From NCBI RefSeq assembly GCF_001274635.1, contig NZ_LBGV01000001.1, positions 2,790,001 through 2,854,000 of the forward strand: a stretch of 64,000 nt of DNA, written 5' to 3'. The notes below the pieces were generated by a model that saw only the letters and a list, made by a program, of their open reading frames with translations, ran no database searches and had not been told where the DNA came from. The position numbers were made by a program, and so were the translations under genes. The stretch comes from Persicobacter sp. CCB-QB2 (GTDB lineage Bacteria; Bacteroidota; Bacteroidia; Cytophagales; Cyclobacteriaceae). Below are positions 1 to 7,999 of this stretch, piece after piece. Position 1 is the stretch's first letter; every line of letters starts with the position of its first letter.

Positions 1-113
1 CCAAAACCGGTTTTAACATCAATAAAGCAAGAGAGATTTTGGGCTATGAGCCGCACAGCTTTGAGGAGGGCATCAAAATCCTACATGAGCAGATAAGTAA
101 TCGAAAAGGGTAG
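1..113 (+). CDS. NAD-dependent epimerase/dehydratase family protein, C-terminal fragment
   Basis: An open frame enters from the left edge and ends at TAG 111-113, leaving 36 residues. The fragment reads INKAREILGYEPHSFEEGI, which matches the closing segment of extended short-chain dehydrogenases (nucleotide-sugar epimerases, dihydroflavonol reductase-like), where the pattern K-A-x-x-x-L-G-Y-x-P precedes the last helix. Only the C-terminus is visible, so substrate and exact subfamily cannot be judged. A GGAGG lies just after the stop but no gene starts there. Confidence 0.6.
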   Translation, partial: KTGFNINKAREILGYEPHSFEEGIKILHEQISNRKG

Positions 114-251
114 GAGGAATTCGCTTATTTTCATCACCATACCGTAAGCAGATAGTTGAAGACCATACAAGCTTAACTGAAGGCTATTTCCCTAACATTT
201 CCCACCCCAAATAAGGGTAATGACATAAAACCCCAAATAACTATTCGGGAC

Positions 252-286
252 AAAAAAGGCCCTCAATTTCGATTGGGGCCTTTTTA
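252..286 (+). terminator. Rho-independent terminator
   Basis: AAAAAGGCCC pairs with GGGGCCTTTTT around a loop of about 12 bases and is followed by T-rich sequence. It lies 140 bases after the epimerase-like stop and before the nucleotidyltransferase-like gene, separating the two transcripts. Confidence 0.7.
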
Positions 287-362
287 ATTCTTAGGCGCTA
301 AGTTGAAATGCGACAAATTTTTTGGCTAAAAACAATTGGAAACATTATCCCGTTGACGAAAC

Positions 363-695
363 ATGGAACAAGAACTAATCCTTTCGGATAAAGAACTCCT
401 TGGAAGACTTAAAACTGCCATTACTTCTATTCAATCAAATTTAGAGGTTTTGGTCTATGGACCTTTTATCCACAATAAGCCTAACCCTGAGAATGAGCTA
501 CATTTGATCATATTATTGGATAAGGAAAAAATAAGCTTAAAAAAAGAACTGGAAATCAGTAAGCCTCTTTTTGATTTGGGCATTTACCATGGCTTTTTGA
601 TCAGACCCCTTTTTCTTTCCAAAAAATCATGGGAACGCATTTCAAAAGAACAGCCGGAACTTTACAATATAAAGAAAGGAGCGTTAGTCATATAA
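363..695 (+). CDS. degenerate MNT-type nucleotidyltransferase-like protein, partner of HEPN gene
   Basis: 110 residues. The layout resembles the minimal nucleotidyltransferase (MNT) domain: an N-terminal helix, then VYGPFIHNKPNPENELHLII at residues 31-50, which lines up with the family pattern G-S-x10-D-x-D. The key residues are altered: the GS serine is proline (P34) and the D-x-D acids are E45 and H47, so nucleotidyl transfer is doubtful. The next gene starts 14 bases after this stop and encodes a HEPN protein. MNT-HEPN pairs are known as toxin-antitoxin or nucleotide-related modules, and the MNT member is usually the antitoxin. The family call rests on the motif position plus the neighbour; the active-site loss is seen directly. 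Confidence 0.5.
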   Translation: MEQELILSDKELLGRLKTAITSIQSNLEVLVYGPFIHNKPNPENELHLIILLDKEKISLKKELEISKPLFDLGIYHGFLIRPLFLSKKSWERISKEQPELYNIKKGALVI

Positions 696-709
696 CCTTT
701 ATTTGCATC

Positions 710-1102
710 ATGCCCAACAACTACCATTCCCCTAATTGCCGATACCGACTTTCCCGTTCTCAACTGATGCTTCAAGAGGTAAGTCTGCTTTTAAAGCATA
801 ACTTTTTCCTTTCTGCCATCAACAGAAGCTATTATGCTTGTTTTTATGCAGCCAGTGCCTATTTATTAAGTAAAGGAATCCAACCAAAATCACATAGCGG
901 CATTGTCCGAAAACTTAACGAAATTCAGGCACAGCAAAAATGTTTCACACAAGACAACATCATTTTTTATAATTTCCTTGCCAACAAACGAAATCAGGCG
1001 GACTACCAGGATTTTTTTAATATTTACAAAGAAGGAACGGAAATCATTTATCAGGAAAGCGCACTCTTCATACAAGAGATGCTAGAATACTTCCGACAAT
1101 AA
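710..1102 (+). CDS. HEPN domain-containing protein
   Basis: 130 residues from ATG 710; an ATG at 629 lies inside the upstream gene and was rejected. The HEPN pattern is clear: AINRSYYACFYAASAYLL at 36-53, a short loop with KSHSG (H62), and KRNQADY at 93-99. This is the four-helix HEPN subgroup with the R-S-Y-Y and R-x-x-A-D-Y signatures. The RX4-6H RNase motif of HepT-type toxins is not present: R94 is followed by DY rather than HxY. It is probably co-transcribed with the MNT-like gene. It could be a toxin, an RNA-binding protein or a remnant of such a pair. The domain call is confident, the role is not. Confidence 0.75.
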   Translation: MPNNYHSPNCRYRLSRSQLMLQEVSLLLKHNFFLSAINRSYYACFYAASAYLLSKGIQPKSHSGIVRKLNEIQAQQKCFTQDNIIFYNFLANKRNQADYQDFFNIYKEGTEIIYQESALFIQEMLEYFRQ

Positions 1103-1127
1103 AAAAGCCACTCCTCAAAGTGGCTTC
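1101..1127 (-). terminator. terminator of hisS, probably bidirectional
   Basis: AAGCCACT (1105-1112) pairs with AGTGGCTT (1119-1126). Read on the minus strand the stem is followed by TTTTTT, placing it about 25 bases after the hisS stop. On the plus strand it immediately follows the HEPN stop, with a weaker T-rich tail. Confidence 0.75.
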
Positions 1128-1152
1128 CTCATTTCATCTAAAAGACAGTGCT

Positions 1153-2520
1153 TTAATTCAGTTTTTCAATAATCTCCGCAACACTCAATTTATCCTGCTC
1201 TCCAGTCTCCATATTCTTCAAAGTGTAAGCCCCATTGGCAATCTCCTCAGAGCCCACCATCAATACATATGGAATAGATTTCTTATTGGCATAGTTCATC
1301 TGCTTTTTCAGCTTGGCTGAGGAAGGGAAAATCTCAGATTTAATTCCCGCCTCACGGAATTGTGCCAGCAAGCCCAAACCATGCGTTTCTGATTCCTCAT
1401 CAAAGTTCACAATCATCAGCTGGGTAGTGACCAAATTATCTTTTGGAAACAAATCCAACTCTTCCATTACATCATAAATACGATCCACGCCAAAAGAGAA
1501 TCCAACGCCAGGTACATCCGGTAAGCCAAATACGCCGGTCAGGTTGTCATAGCGACCACCACCACTCACCGAGCCAATGGATACATTATTCACCTTAACC
1601 TCGAAGATCGCTCCGGTATAATAAGAAAGTCCTCGGGCCAAAGTTAAATCAAAATCCACATGGTGATCTTCTACCCCAAACTTTTTCAGGTAGGTGAAGA
1701 TTTCCTCCAATTCTTCTACTCCTTTCGAACCATCTGCAGAAAGTGCCAAAAGCTCTTTGCTCTCGGCCAAAAGTTCCTCATTGCTGCCGGCCATCTTCAA
1801 AATAGGCTTGGCCTGCTCCACAGCATCTTCTGAGAACCCGCGTTCTGCCAATTCCTCCAACACCTTATCAAACCCGATTTTATCCAGCTTATCAATCGCT
1901 ACACAAAAATCCGTCTCTTTCCCCGGGGCGCCGATGGTCTCTACAATACCGCTTAGAATTTTACGGTTATTCATTTTGATGGAATAATCTGTAATATTCA
2001 GGCCGGCGAATACTTTATTGATCATCTGGATGATTTCCGCCTCACAAATCAGGCTATCCGTCCCCACCACATCCGCATCACACTGAAAGAACTCTCTATA
2101 ACGACCTTTCTGCGGACGATCCGCACGCCATACCGGCTGAATCTGATAACGTTTGAAAGGGAAAGTAATATCATTTCGATTCATGACCACATAACGGGCA
2201 AAGGGTACCGTTAGGTCATAACGCAAGCCTTTCTCGGCAATTTTCGGAAGTAAAGTCTTCGATCCTGCTTCGTAATCAGCCACCGATGTTTTCTTCAAAT
2301 AATCACCGGAATTCAGCATTTTAAATATCAGCTGGTCTCCCTCATCACCATACTTTCCGGTTAATACGGAAAGGTTTTCCATGGTTGGAGTCTCCAACGG
2401 CATATAACCGAATTGTTCAAAAACAGATCTGATGATCGAAAAAATATAATTTCTGCGAACCATCTTTTCTGGTCCGAAATCTCTGGTTCCTTTAGGTATG
2501 GACGGTTTTTGTACTGCCAT
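1153..2520 (-). CDS. hisS: histidyl-tRNA synthetase
   Basis: 455 residues, a class II aminoacyl-tRNA synthetase that charges tRNA-His with histidine in the cytoplasm. Visible signatures: N-terminal [10 protein letters not shown] (10-19), class II motif 2 with [16 protein letters not shown] at 129-144, the histidine-specific ARGLSYYTG near residue 300, motif 3 around [11 protein letters not shown], and a C-terminal anticodon-binding domain from about 365. Length fits the slightly long Bacteroidota form. It is transcribed alone, with a TAnnTTTG promoter box about 40 bases upstream and a strong terminator downstream. Confidence 0.97.
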   Translation of the reverse strand: MAVQKPSIPKGTRDFGPEKMVRRNYIFSIIRSVFEQFGYMPLETPTMENLSVLTGKYGDEGDQLIFKMLNSGDYLKKTSVADYEAGSKTLLPKIAEKGLRYDLTVPFARYVVMNRNDITFPFKRYQIQPVWRADRPQKGRYREFFQCDADVVGTDSLICEAEIIQMINKVFAGLNITDYSIKMNNRKILSGIVETIGAPGKETDFCVAIDKLDKIGFDKVLEELAERGFSEDAVEQAKPILKMAGSNEELLAESKELLALSADGSKGVEELEEIFTYLKKFGVEDHHVDFDLTLARGLSYYTGAIFEVKVNNVSIGSVSGGGRYDNLTGVFGLPDVPGVGFSFGVDRIYDVMEELDLFPKDNLVTTQLMIVNFDEESETHGLGLLAQFREAGIKSEIFPSSAKLKKQMNYANKKSIPYVLMVGSEEIANGAYTLKNMETGEQDKLSVAEIIEKLN

Positions 2521-2558
2521 TGATGCTTATTGAAAATATGTCACGTAATTTTAGAGTG

Positions 2559-2566
2559 CAAAAATA
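2559..2566 (-). promoter_or_regulatory. Bacteroidota -7 promoter box for hisS
   Basis: TATTTTTG on the minus strand matches the TAnnTTTG consensus and lies 38 bases before the hisS ATG. No convincing -33 TTTG is seen. Confidence 0.55.
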
Positions 2567-2683
2567 CAAAATGGGAAGCGATTAATAAGCGAATGACCGC
2601 TTTTTTCCGTTCCAACGCCCGTTGATTTTCAAGTTTTTGTGATTTTTTTTGGGGCGTTAATTAGTTTTTTAGTGACAATCCCT

Positions 2684-2691
2684 TAAATTTG
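2684..2691 (+). promoter_or_regulatory. -7 promoter box for the 47-residue basic ORF
   Basis: TAAATTTG matches TAnnTTTG exactly and sits 44 bases before the ATG at 2736. Confidence 0.6.
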
Positions 2692-2735
2692 CAGTCCGTT
2701 TGTAAGAATCATATAAAATCATAATAAATAAAGAC

Positions 2736-2879
2736 ATGGCAGTTACTAGACTAGTCCGTAAAGGAAAAAGAAACAAGGCGGTTGCTAAAAACCTTAACAA
2801 AGCTATTGCTCACGCATGTGCGAAGCCTGTTATCAAAAAAGTTGATGTAGAAGAATTGAAAAAACAATTCGAAGCATAA
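2736..2879 (+). CDS. small basic conserved-type protein (47 residues)
   Basis: ATG 2736 to TAA 2877-2879 encodes 47 residues beginning MAVTRLVRKGKRNKAVAKNL and ending KKVDVEELKKQFEA. The first half is strongly basic (R5, R8, K9, K11, R12, K14, K18); the second ends in an amphipathic acidic/basic helix. It has its own TAnnTTTG promoter and a strong terminator, so it is an independent gene rather than chance. The composition suggests RNA or ribosome contact, but that is inference. I recognise this N-terminal pattern as recurring in small Bacteroidota ORFs but know no function. Confidence 0.7.
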   Translation: MAVTRLVRKGKRNKAVAKNLNKAIAHACAKPVIKKVDVEELKKQFEA

Positions 2880-2900
2880 GATCAGTTTTTGATCTCTGTT

Positions 2901-2935
2901 AAAAAGCAGCATCCCGCAAAGGTGCTGCTTTTTTA
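2901..2935 (+). terminator. terminator of the 47-residue ORF
   Basis: AAAAAGCAGCATC pairs with GGTGCTGCTTTTTT, a strong GC stem with a U-tract, 22 bases after the stop. Its AAAAA start means it can also serve the convergent phosphodiesterase gene. Confidence 0.85.
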
Positions 2936-2942
2936 TTATCCT

Positions 2943-3452
2943 TTATTTCAGGGCTGAGCGCGCTCCCAATTCTATCACCTCCAACTTTTCCGGCCGCCCG
3001 GCATTTACTTCAAACCTCAGCAAAGTCCGGACTTTATGAAAGCCATGCCGACCTGCCGCTCCCGGATTCATGCATAACATATTCCCGAATTTTGGATCTG
3101 CCATCACCTTCAGAATATGAGAATGCCCACAAATAAACAGATCCGGCGCCCCTTGACTTTTTAATATATTTCTCACTCTGGCTGCATATTTTCCGGGATA
3201 ACCACCGATATGCGTCATCCAGACTTTCAGGCCTTCTACCTCAAAAAATAAATCTTCGGGTAATTCCTGCCGTAATTTGCCGCCGTCAATATTCCCATAA
3301 ACTGCCCGAAGGGGCTTAAAGTCCTCCAACTGCTCCAGCAATTCCCAATCCCCAATATCGCCTGCATGCCAAACCTCATCGCAATCCTTAAAATACTCAA
3401 ACACACGCTCATCCAAAAAACCATGAGTGTCTGACAATAGTCCTATTTTCAT
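2943..3452 (-). CDS. YfcE/MJ0936-type metallophosphodiesterase
   Basis: 169 residues, the usual size of this calcineurin-like phosphoesterase family. The metal-binding motifs appear in order: SDTHG (7-11), GDIGD (32-36), GNID (54-57), a histidine in THIGG (80-84), and GHSH near 109-112. Family members hydrolyse phosphodiester bonds using two divalent metals and are cytosolic; the physiological substrate is generally unknown. It is monocistronic and convergent with the small basic ORF across a shared terminator. Confidence 0.85.
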   Translation of the reverse strand: MKIGLLSDTHGFLDERVFEYFKDCDEVWHAGDIGDWELLEQLEDFKPLRAVYGNIDGGKLRQELPEDLFFEVEGLKVWMTHIGGYPGKYAARVRNILKSQGAPDLFICGHSHILKVMADPKFGNMLCMNPGAAGRHGFHKVRTLLRFEVNAGRPEKLEVIELGARSALK

Positions 3453-3752
3453 CTTTAATTTATCGTTTTATTCTAAATTACTAAAAGCATCATTTTTTTA
3501 AAAAAATCAATTTTACAGCATTCTACAGGATTATTAATAATTGACGAACAAAAAAGTCTTTGATAATTCAAAATTCCCCAAACGATCAAATTAAAAAACC
3601 TTTAAATTTTGATTTAAAGGCATATTCTATGGATTTTTGGCATCAACAAACCTTATGCGCAAATCATTTTAATTGATACAAAATTCAGTCTCTAAAATGA
3701 CCTTTCAAGCTGACTAATGCCGAATTTCGCGCCATGAATACTTCTTTATGCT
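3453..3752. other. AT-rich control region upstream of the cyd operon
   Basis: No gene is seen. Two symmetrical elements stand out: TTTGATAATTCAAA at 3559-3572 (TTTGA and TCAAA half-sites, resembling CRP/FNR-family sites) and CCTTTAAA/TTTAAAGG at 3599-3620, an 8-bp perfect inverted repeat with a 6-base loop. Either may be an operator for cytochrome bd expression. No exact TAnnTTTG box was found. Confidence 0.35.
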
Positions 3753-3986
3753 ATGAATAAAGCGTCCAAAAATAATACAGCCCAGCTCATATTTGCCTGG
3801 GTGATGATTTGCTTCTTCAGTTTCTATCTATTTGCCAACCTTCCGGGCATGCCGGAAGAAGTTTTGGGCATGGGTTGGAAGAAGTTCCTCCGATGGGTCT
3901 TTGGCTTATTATTCAGCGCTGGTTCATTTACGATCTATTTTCGTGACGAACTATTCCGAAAAAAACAAAAAACAGATAAATCATAA
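3753..3986 (+). CDS. small membrane protein preceding cydA
   Basis: 77 residues with two probable membrane segments: LIFAWVMICFFSFYLFANL at about 12-30 and WVFGLLFSAGSFTIYF at about 48-63, followed by a basic tail FRKKQKTDKS. It ends two bases before the cydA start, so the genes are tightly coupled. Several phyla encode small accessory membrane proteins with cytochrome bd (CydX is about 37 residues, CydZ and DUF4492-type proteins are others). This one matches none by sequence that I can tell. A role in assembly or stability of the oxidase is inferred from position only. Confidence 0.7.
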   Translation: MNKASKNNTAQLIFAWVMICFFSFYLFANLPGMPEEVLGMGWKKFLRWVFGLLFSAGSFTIYFRDELFRKKQKTDKS

Positions 3987-3988
3987 TT

Positions 3989-5371
3989 ATGGACGTTGAA
4001 CTACTATCGCGATTTCAATTCGCTTTCACGGCTTCCTTCCATTACCTTTTTCCTCCTTTCAGTATTGGGATGGGCCTCTTATTGGTCATTTTTGAATCCC
4101 TATACCTGATCACCGGCAAAGAAGTATGGGAGCGTATTACTCGTTTCTGGATTAAAGTATTTGCCGCCAACTTCTCCGTCGGGGTAGCCACCGGTATTGT
4201 ACTGGAGTTTGAGTTTGGTACCAACTGGTCCACTTATGCGCGTTTTGTAGGAGATATTTTTGGCTCTCCTTTGGCTGCAGAGGGTATTTTTGCCTTCTTC
4301 CTGGAATCGGGCTTTTTAGCCATCCTGCTTTTTGGCTGGAACCGTGTAAGCAAACGCACGCACTTGTTCTCCACCATAATGGTATTCCTGGGATCTACCA
4401 TGTCCGCTTTCTGGATTGTGGTTGCGAACTCCTGGCAACAGACGCCGGTCGCCTATAAACTGGAAACATTGGATGGTGTCACCAGAGCGGTAATTACCGA
4501 CTTCTGGGGTATGGTCTTTAACCCATCGGCCATGCTTCGTTTTGAACACGTGGTCGTAGGAGCATTCCTTCAGGGAGCATTTCTGGTACTTTCCGTTTCG
4601 GCTTACTTTATTTTGAAAAAGCAATATGAAGAATTTGCCAAAAAATCATTCACCATTGCATTAATCGTTTCTACGATTGCGGCACTGGGACAATTAGCCA
4701 TTGGGCACAGCCATGCCGAGCAGGTGGCAGAATATCAGCCGGCAAAATTAGCCGCTTATGAAGGCCTTTATGAAACCACGGAAAGAGCGCCGCTTTACCT
4801 ATTCGGATTTACCGATCCGGAAACGCAGGAAACCGTCGGCCTGGCCATCCCGGGCATGTTAAGCTTCCTGACGCATGGTGATCTGGATGCACCCGTAAAA
4901 GGCCTAAATGAATTCCCGAAAGAGGAATGGCCAAAGGCGGCGGCGGTATTCCAGACTTATCACATCATGGTAGGAATCGGTATGCTGCTCATCGGCTTGA
5001 CTTTATTCTCTTGCTTCCTGCTTTACCGCAAGCAGCTCTTTAACCAGGATTGGCTGATGAAAGGCTATGTGGCTGCAGTCGTACTACCGGTAATCGCCAA
5101 CCAATTGGGCTGGTTCTCCGCTGAAATGGGTCGACAGCCGTGGGTGGTGTACGGTTTATTAAAAACCAAGGATGCCGTATCAAAGAGTGTTACCGCTCCG
5201 GAGGTTTTAACTTCTTTGATCATGTTCATGATCGTTTACGCATTGCTTTTCTTCGTTTGGTTGTATGTTTTAGACCGTGAGATCAAACACGGACCGGGTG
5301 GGGAAGATCACGGTGTAGAAGCGGGATACTCCCACAAGGGTAAGAAAATTGAAGGATTAAAAGGGCTGTAA
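3989..5371 (+). CDS. cydA: cytochrome bd ubiquinol/menaquinol oxidase subunit I
   Basis: 460 residues, a multi-pass membrane protein that oxidises quinol and carries the three hemes of this oxygen reductase. Expected residues are present: H18 (heme b595), E98 and E106 in the proton/heme region, H187 in RFEHVV and M327 in YHIMVGIG (heme b558), and the Q-loop with K253 and E258. The motif GWFSAEMGRQPW follows at 374-385. The length fits the short Q-loop class, unlike the 520-residue E. coli protein. It lies between the small membrane gene and cydB, 39 bases upstream of the latter. Confidence 0.97.
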   Translation: MDVELLSRFQFAFTASFHYLFPPFSIGMGLLLVIFESLYLITGKEVWERITRFWIKVFAANFSVGVATGIVLEFEFGTNWSTYARFVGDIFGSPLAAEGIFAFFLESGFLAILLFGWNRVSKRTHLFSTIMVFLGSTMSAFWIVVANSWQQTPVAYKLETLDGVTRAVITDFWGMVFNPSAMLRFEHVVVGAFLQGAFLVLSVSAYFILKKQYEEFAKKSFTIALIVSTIAALGQLAIGHSHAEQVAEYQPAKLAAYEGLYETTERAPLYLFGFTDPETQETVGLAIPGMLSFLTHGDLDAPVKGLNEFPKEEWPKAAAVFQTYHIMVGIGMLLIGLTLFSCFLLYRKQLFNQDWLMKGYVAAVVLPVIANQLGWFSAEMGRQPWVVYGLLKTKDAVSKSVTAPEVLTSLIMFMIVYALLFFVWLYVLDREIKHGPGGEDHGVEAGYSHKGKKIEGLKGL

Positions 5372-5410
5372 GGCGGCTCTGCTCATTAATAAATATCAAA
5401 TTATTGCACT

Positions 5411-6484
5411 ATGGATTATCATGTAGTATGGTACCTGTTGGTAGGAATTCTATTGATTGGGTACGCCATTCTGGATGGCTTTGATTTAGGGGTTGGCGCC
5501 TTGCATTTATTATCCAAGACGGATCATGACCGGAGAATCATGCTGAACTCCATTGGTCCGGTATGGGATGGGAATGAGGTTTGGCTGATTACTGCCGGAG
5601 GAGCCCTTTTTGCCGCTTTCCCAGAAGTTTACGCCACCGCCTTCTCCTCATTTTATCTGGCTTTAATGTTTGTACTGGTCGCCCTGATATTCCGGGCGGT
5701 CTCCATCGAGTTCCGCTCCAAAGAAGAAAATACCACCTGGCGTAAAACCTGGGATTTTAATTTCTTTATTGGTTCCGTAATCGCTGCGGTAGTTTTTGGG
5801 GTAGCGATTGGAAATATTATCATGGGCATTGAAATTGGCCCGGACAAGGAGTACCATGGAACTTTCCTGGCCTTGTTTACGCCATATACCCTGATGACGG
5901 GCGTTTTCAATTTGGTGATGTTTACCATGCATGGTGGAGTTTACCTGTTGATCAAAACAGAGGGAAAATTACAAGCCGATATGAAGCGTTACACGATGAA
6001 TGCTTATTTCGTTTTCGTCACCCTTTTTGTGGTCCTCACCGGTATGACCCTTTATTTAAAACCGGAAATGTTGGCTAACTTCTCTTTTGGAAAAGTGGCA
6101 GCCACTAACCCTCAACACCATCTGATCAAGGATTACCAGACCATTGTCTCCGTATTTGCCTGGTTGGTGATTGGCTTAAATGTCTTGTCCATCATGAACA
6201 TTCCGAGAACCATTGTAAAAGGGAAATACCATCAGGCTTTTATTTCCAGTTCTTGTACCATTGCGGCACTGATCATGCTTTTCGCTTTGGGTGTATTCCC
6301 GAACCTGGTCGTAGCCAATGATCCTGCCAACAGCCTGAATATTTACAATTCAGCCTCTTCGGAATATACACTAGAAACCATGTTTAAAGTCGCCATTTTC
6401 GGTATGCCTTTCGTCGGAATTTATACTTCCCTTATTTATTGGACTTATAAGGGCAAGACCAAAATTGATGACCAGAGTTATTAA
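5411..6484 (+). CDS. cydB: cytochrome bd oxidase subunit II
   Basis: 357 residues, about eight membrane segments. The N-terminus GYAILDGFDLGVGALHLL (17-34) and the following RRIMLNSIGPVWDGNEVWLI region are hallmarks of CydB. It pairs with CydA to form the membrane oxidase that supports respiration at low oxygen and under stress. It is last in the operon, followed directly by a strong terminator. No cydCD transporter genes are in the window. Confidence 0.97.
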   Translation: MDYHVVWYLLVGILLIGYAILDGFDLGVGALHLLSKTDHDRRIMLNSIGPVWDGNEVWLITAGGALFAAFPEVYATAFSSFYLALMFVLVALIFRAVSIEFRSKEENTTWRKTWDFNFFIGSVIAAVVFGVAIGNIIMGIEIGPDKEYHGTFLALFTPYTLMTGVFNLVMFTMHGGVYLLIKTEGKLQADMKRYTMNAYFVFVTLFVVLTGMTLYLKPEMLANFSFGKVAATNPQHHLIKDYQTIVSVFAWLVIGLNVLSIMNIPRTIVKGKYHQAFISSSCTIAALIMLFALGVFPNLVVANDPANSLNIYNSASSEYTLETMFKVAIFGMPFVGIYTSLIYWTYKGKTKIDDQSY

Positions 6485-6502
6485 TAATATTTTATAACGT
6501 TT

Positions 6503-6532
6503 AAAAAGACCGGTGCTTCCGGTCTTTTTTTT
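6503..6532 (+). terminator. terminator of the cyd operon
   Basis: AAAAAGACCGG, loop TGCT, TCCGGTCTTTTTTTT: a GC stem with an eight-T tail 18 bases after cydB. Confidence 0.9.
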
Positions 6533-6760
6533 ATCCCATCAACACCTAACAGTCAACCAAACCCCACCAACACCCCAAATTGGTAAATTAAAGCATGGTT
6601 GGTATTTATTTCATAAACCTATCCTCAGTAAATTTAATCTCCCCCAACAGACACATTCAAACACACTTATAAAAAGAGAAATAAAAATCACTGACATTAC
6701 TATTTATTGATAATATTTTATTTATTCGAACCTTCAATTAACCTAACTCAATTTAAAAAG

Positions 6761-7489
6761 ATGAAATTATCAAGCACCTCATTATTAAGGTGGGAAAGTC
6801 TACTTCTTCTGATCACCCTGTTTGCCGCCTGTTCCTCTGAAGATGATCATGACATCAACAGCCCTTGCTCCGACCCTTCGGAACACATTTACCAGGAAGT
6901 AGATGGGATCATCACTGTTGAAATGGAAAACACTACCATTGGGGAAGGATGGGGATTAAAAACAGAAAGCCCTGATTTTACAGGAAAGGGCTATTTGCAG
7001 TGGGAAGGTGAAACGGCTTACAATAATCCGGGAAATGGCCTTTTAACCTACCGGATACAAGTAAACACTCCCGGAACCTATCGATTCCTTTGGCGGGGTA
7101 GAATCAACGAAGGGAACTCCGGTTCTGACGCCAATGATGCCTGGCTTAGAATGGCAGATGCCACGGATTTCTTCGGCTATAAAGCCAAGAATGGTTCTTA
7201 CGTCTACCCCAAAGACTCTGGCAAAACCCCTAACCCAAATGGGTCCGGAAAAGAGGGATGGTTTAAGATCTACCTCAATAAACTGAATGAGTGGGCATGG
7301 ATTTCCAATACCTCTGATAACGATGCCCATGCGGTATTTGCCACTTTTGAAAAAGCCGGGATCTATACCGTGGAAATTTCCGGCCGATCAAAAGGTTTTG
7401 CCATTGACCGCTTCAGTCTCTTCCATGAAAATGTGAATGAAGCAGATGCTACCGACGCTATTCTCAATCCCTCCATCACTTGCCAGTAG
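6761..7489 (+). CDS. surface-type lipoprotein with carbohydrate-binding-like beta-sandwich
   Basis: 242 residues from ATG 6761; the longer frame from 6707 lacks a leader-like start. A lipoprotein signal ends in FAAC with lipid cysteine C24, followed by SSEDDHD, an acidic run of the kind that directs lipoproteins to the cell surface in Bacteroidota. The mature part is rich in G, W, Y and N and contains ITVEMENTTIGEGWGL and TPGTYRFLWRGRINEGNSGS, reminiscent of CBM6/CBM35-like or GH115 C-terminal sandwich domains where ME(A/N) starts the first strand. No catalytic domain is visible. Carbohydrate binding is inference; transcription appears to be solo. Confidence 0.65.
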   Translation: MKLSSTSLLRWESLLLLITLFAACSSEDDHDINSPCSDPSEHIYQEVDGIITVEMENTTIGEGWGLKTESPDFTGKGYLQWEGETAYNNPGNGLLTYRIQVNTPGTYRFLWRGRINEGNSGSDANDAWLRMADATDFFGYKAKNGSYVYPKDSGKTPNPNGSGKEGWFKIYLNKLNEWAWISNTSDNDAHAVFATFEKAGIYTVEISGRSKGFAIDRFSLFHENVNEADATDAILNPSITCQ

Positions 7490-7495
7490 AAATTT

Positions 7496-7521
7496 CAAGC
7501 CGGAAATACTTCCGGCTTTTG
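7496..7521 (+). terminator. terminator of the lipoprotein gene
   Basis: AAGCCGGAA pairs with TTCCGGCTTTT seven bases after the stop; short T tail. Confidence 0.75.
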
Positions 7522-7634
7522 TTATCACCACAGGGCTTTTTCATAAAAAGATAAATCAGCCATTCAACACCTTATATTTAATTATCAATCGTTTCTTTTT
7601 CATTTTTTCTTGATAAAAAACGAAACAAAAAAAT

Positions 7635-7802
7635 CAAGGCTTGTGATCAATGTCGGCGGGACAAAGAACCTGCTGACGGAATCCATCAAGGCGACATTTC
7701 GAGCAGGCAGGAGTCTGGTAAAATAGGGCTAAAATGTCGCTGTGATGCCTTCTTATCGCCAGCAGAACCTTTGTCTTTCCGCCCATTGATCAAGGCCGGT
7801 TG
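7635..7802. repeat. 168-bp imperfect palindromic element
   Basis: The left arm 7635-7699 (containing GATCAATGTCGGCGGGACAA and ending GCGACATTT) is largely the reverse complement of the right arm 7732-7802 (starting AAATGTCGC and containing CATTGATCAAGG). About 65 bases per arm flank a 32-base loop. Matching blocks include CAAGGC/GCCTTG-type ends, GATCAATG/CATTGATC, GACAAAG/CTTTGTC, CTGCTG/CAGCAG and CGACATTT/AAATGTCG. It lies in the gap between the lipoprotein and hemB and is GC-richer than its flanks. It looks like an insertion of a palindromic repeat unit (REP/MITE type), distinct from the 220-bp family elsewhere in the window. Confidence 0.7.
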
Positions 7803-7999
7803 TTGATGTGGAAAATTTTATACTATTAAGTTAATACCCTAAAAGATAGTAATCTAACTCATAAACAAGCGCTCAAATCAATTAGACCCTCATTGGGAAC
7901 TAGATCTTTCATATTATTTGTAGTTTTATGAAAAAACCGTGATTATCATCAACCATCCAACGAAATCCTTAAATTGCAGTCAATACAAAATACGTTAAT

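Noticed and set aside
3753..3986. Small membrane gene as CydX
   Set aside because: It is twice the length of CydX, has two helices and lies before rather than after cydAB, so the name was not applied.
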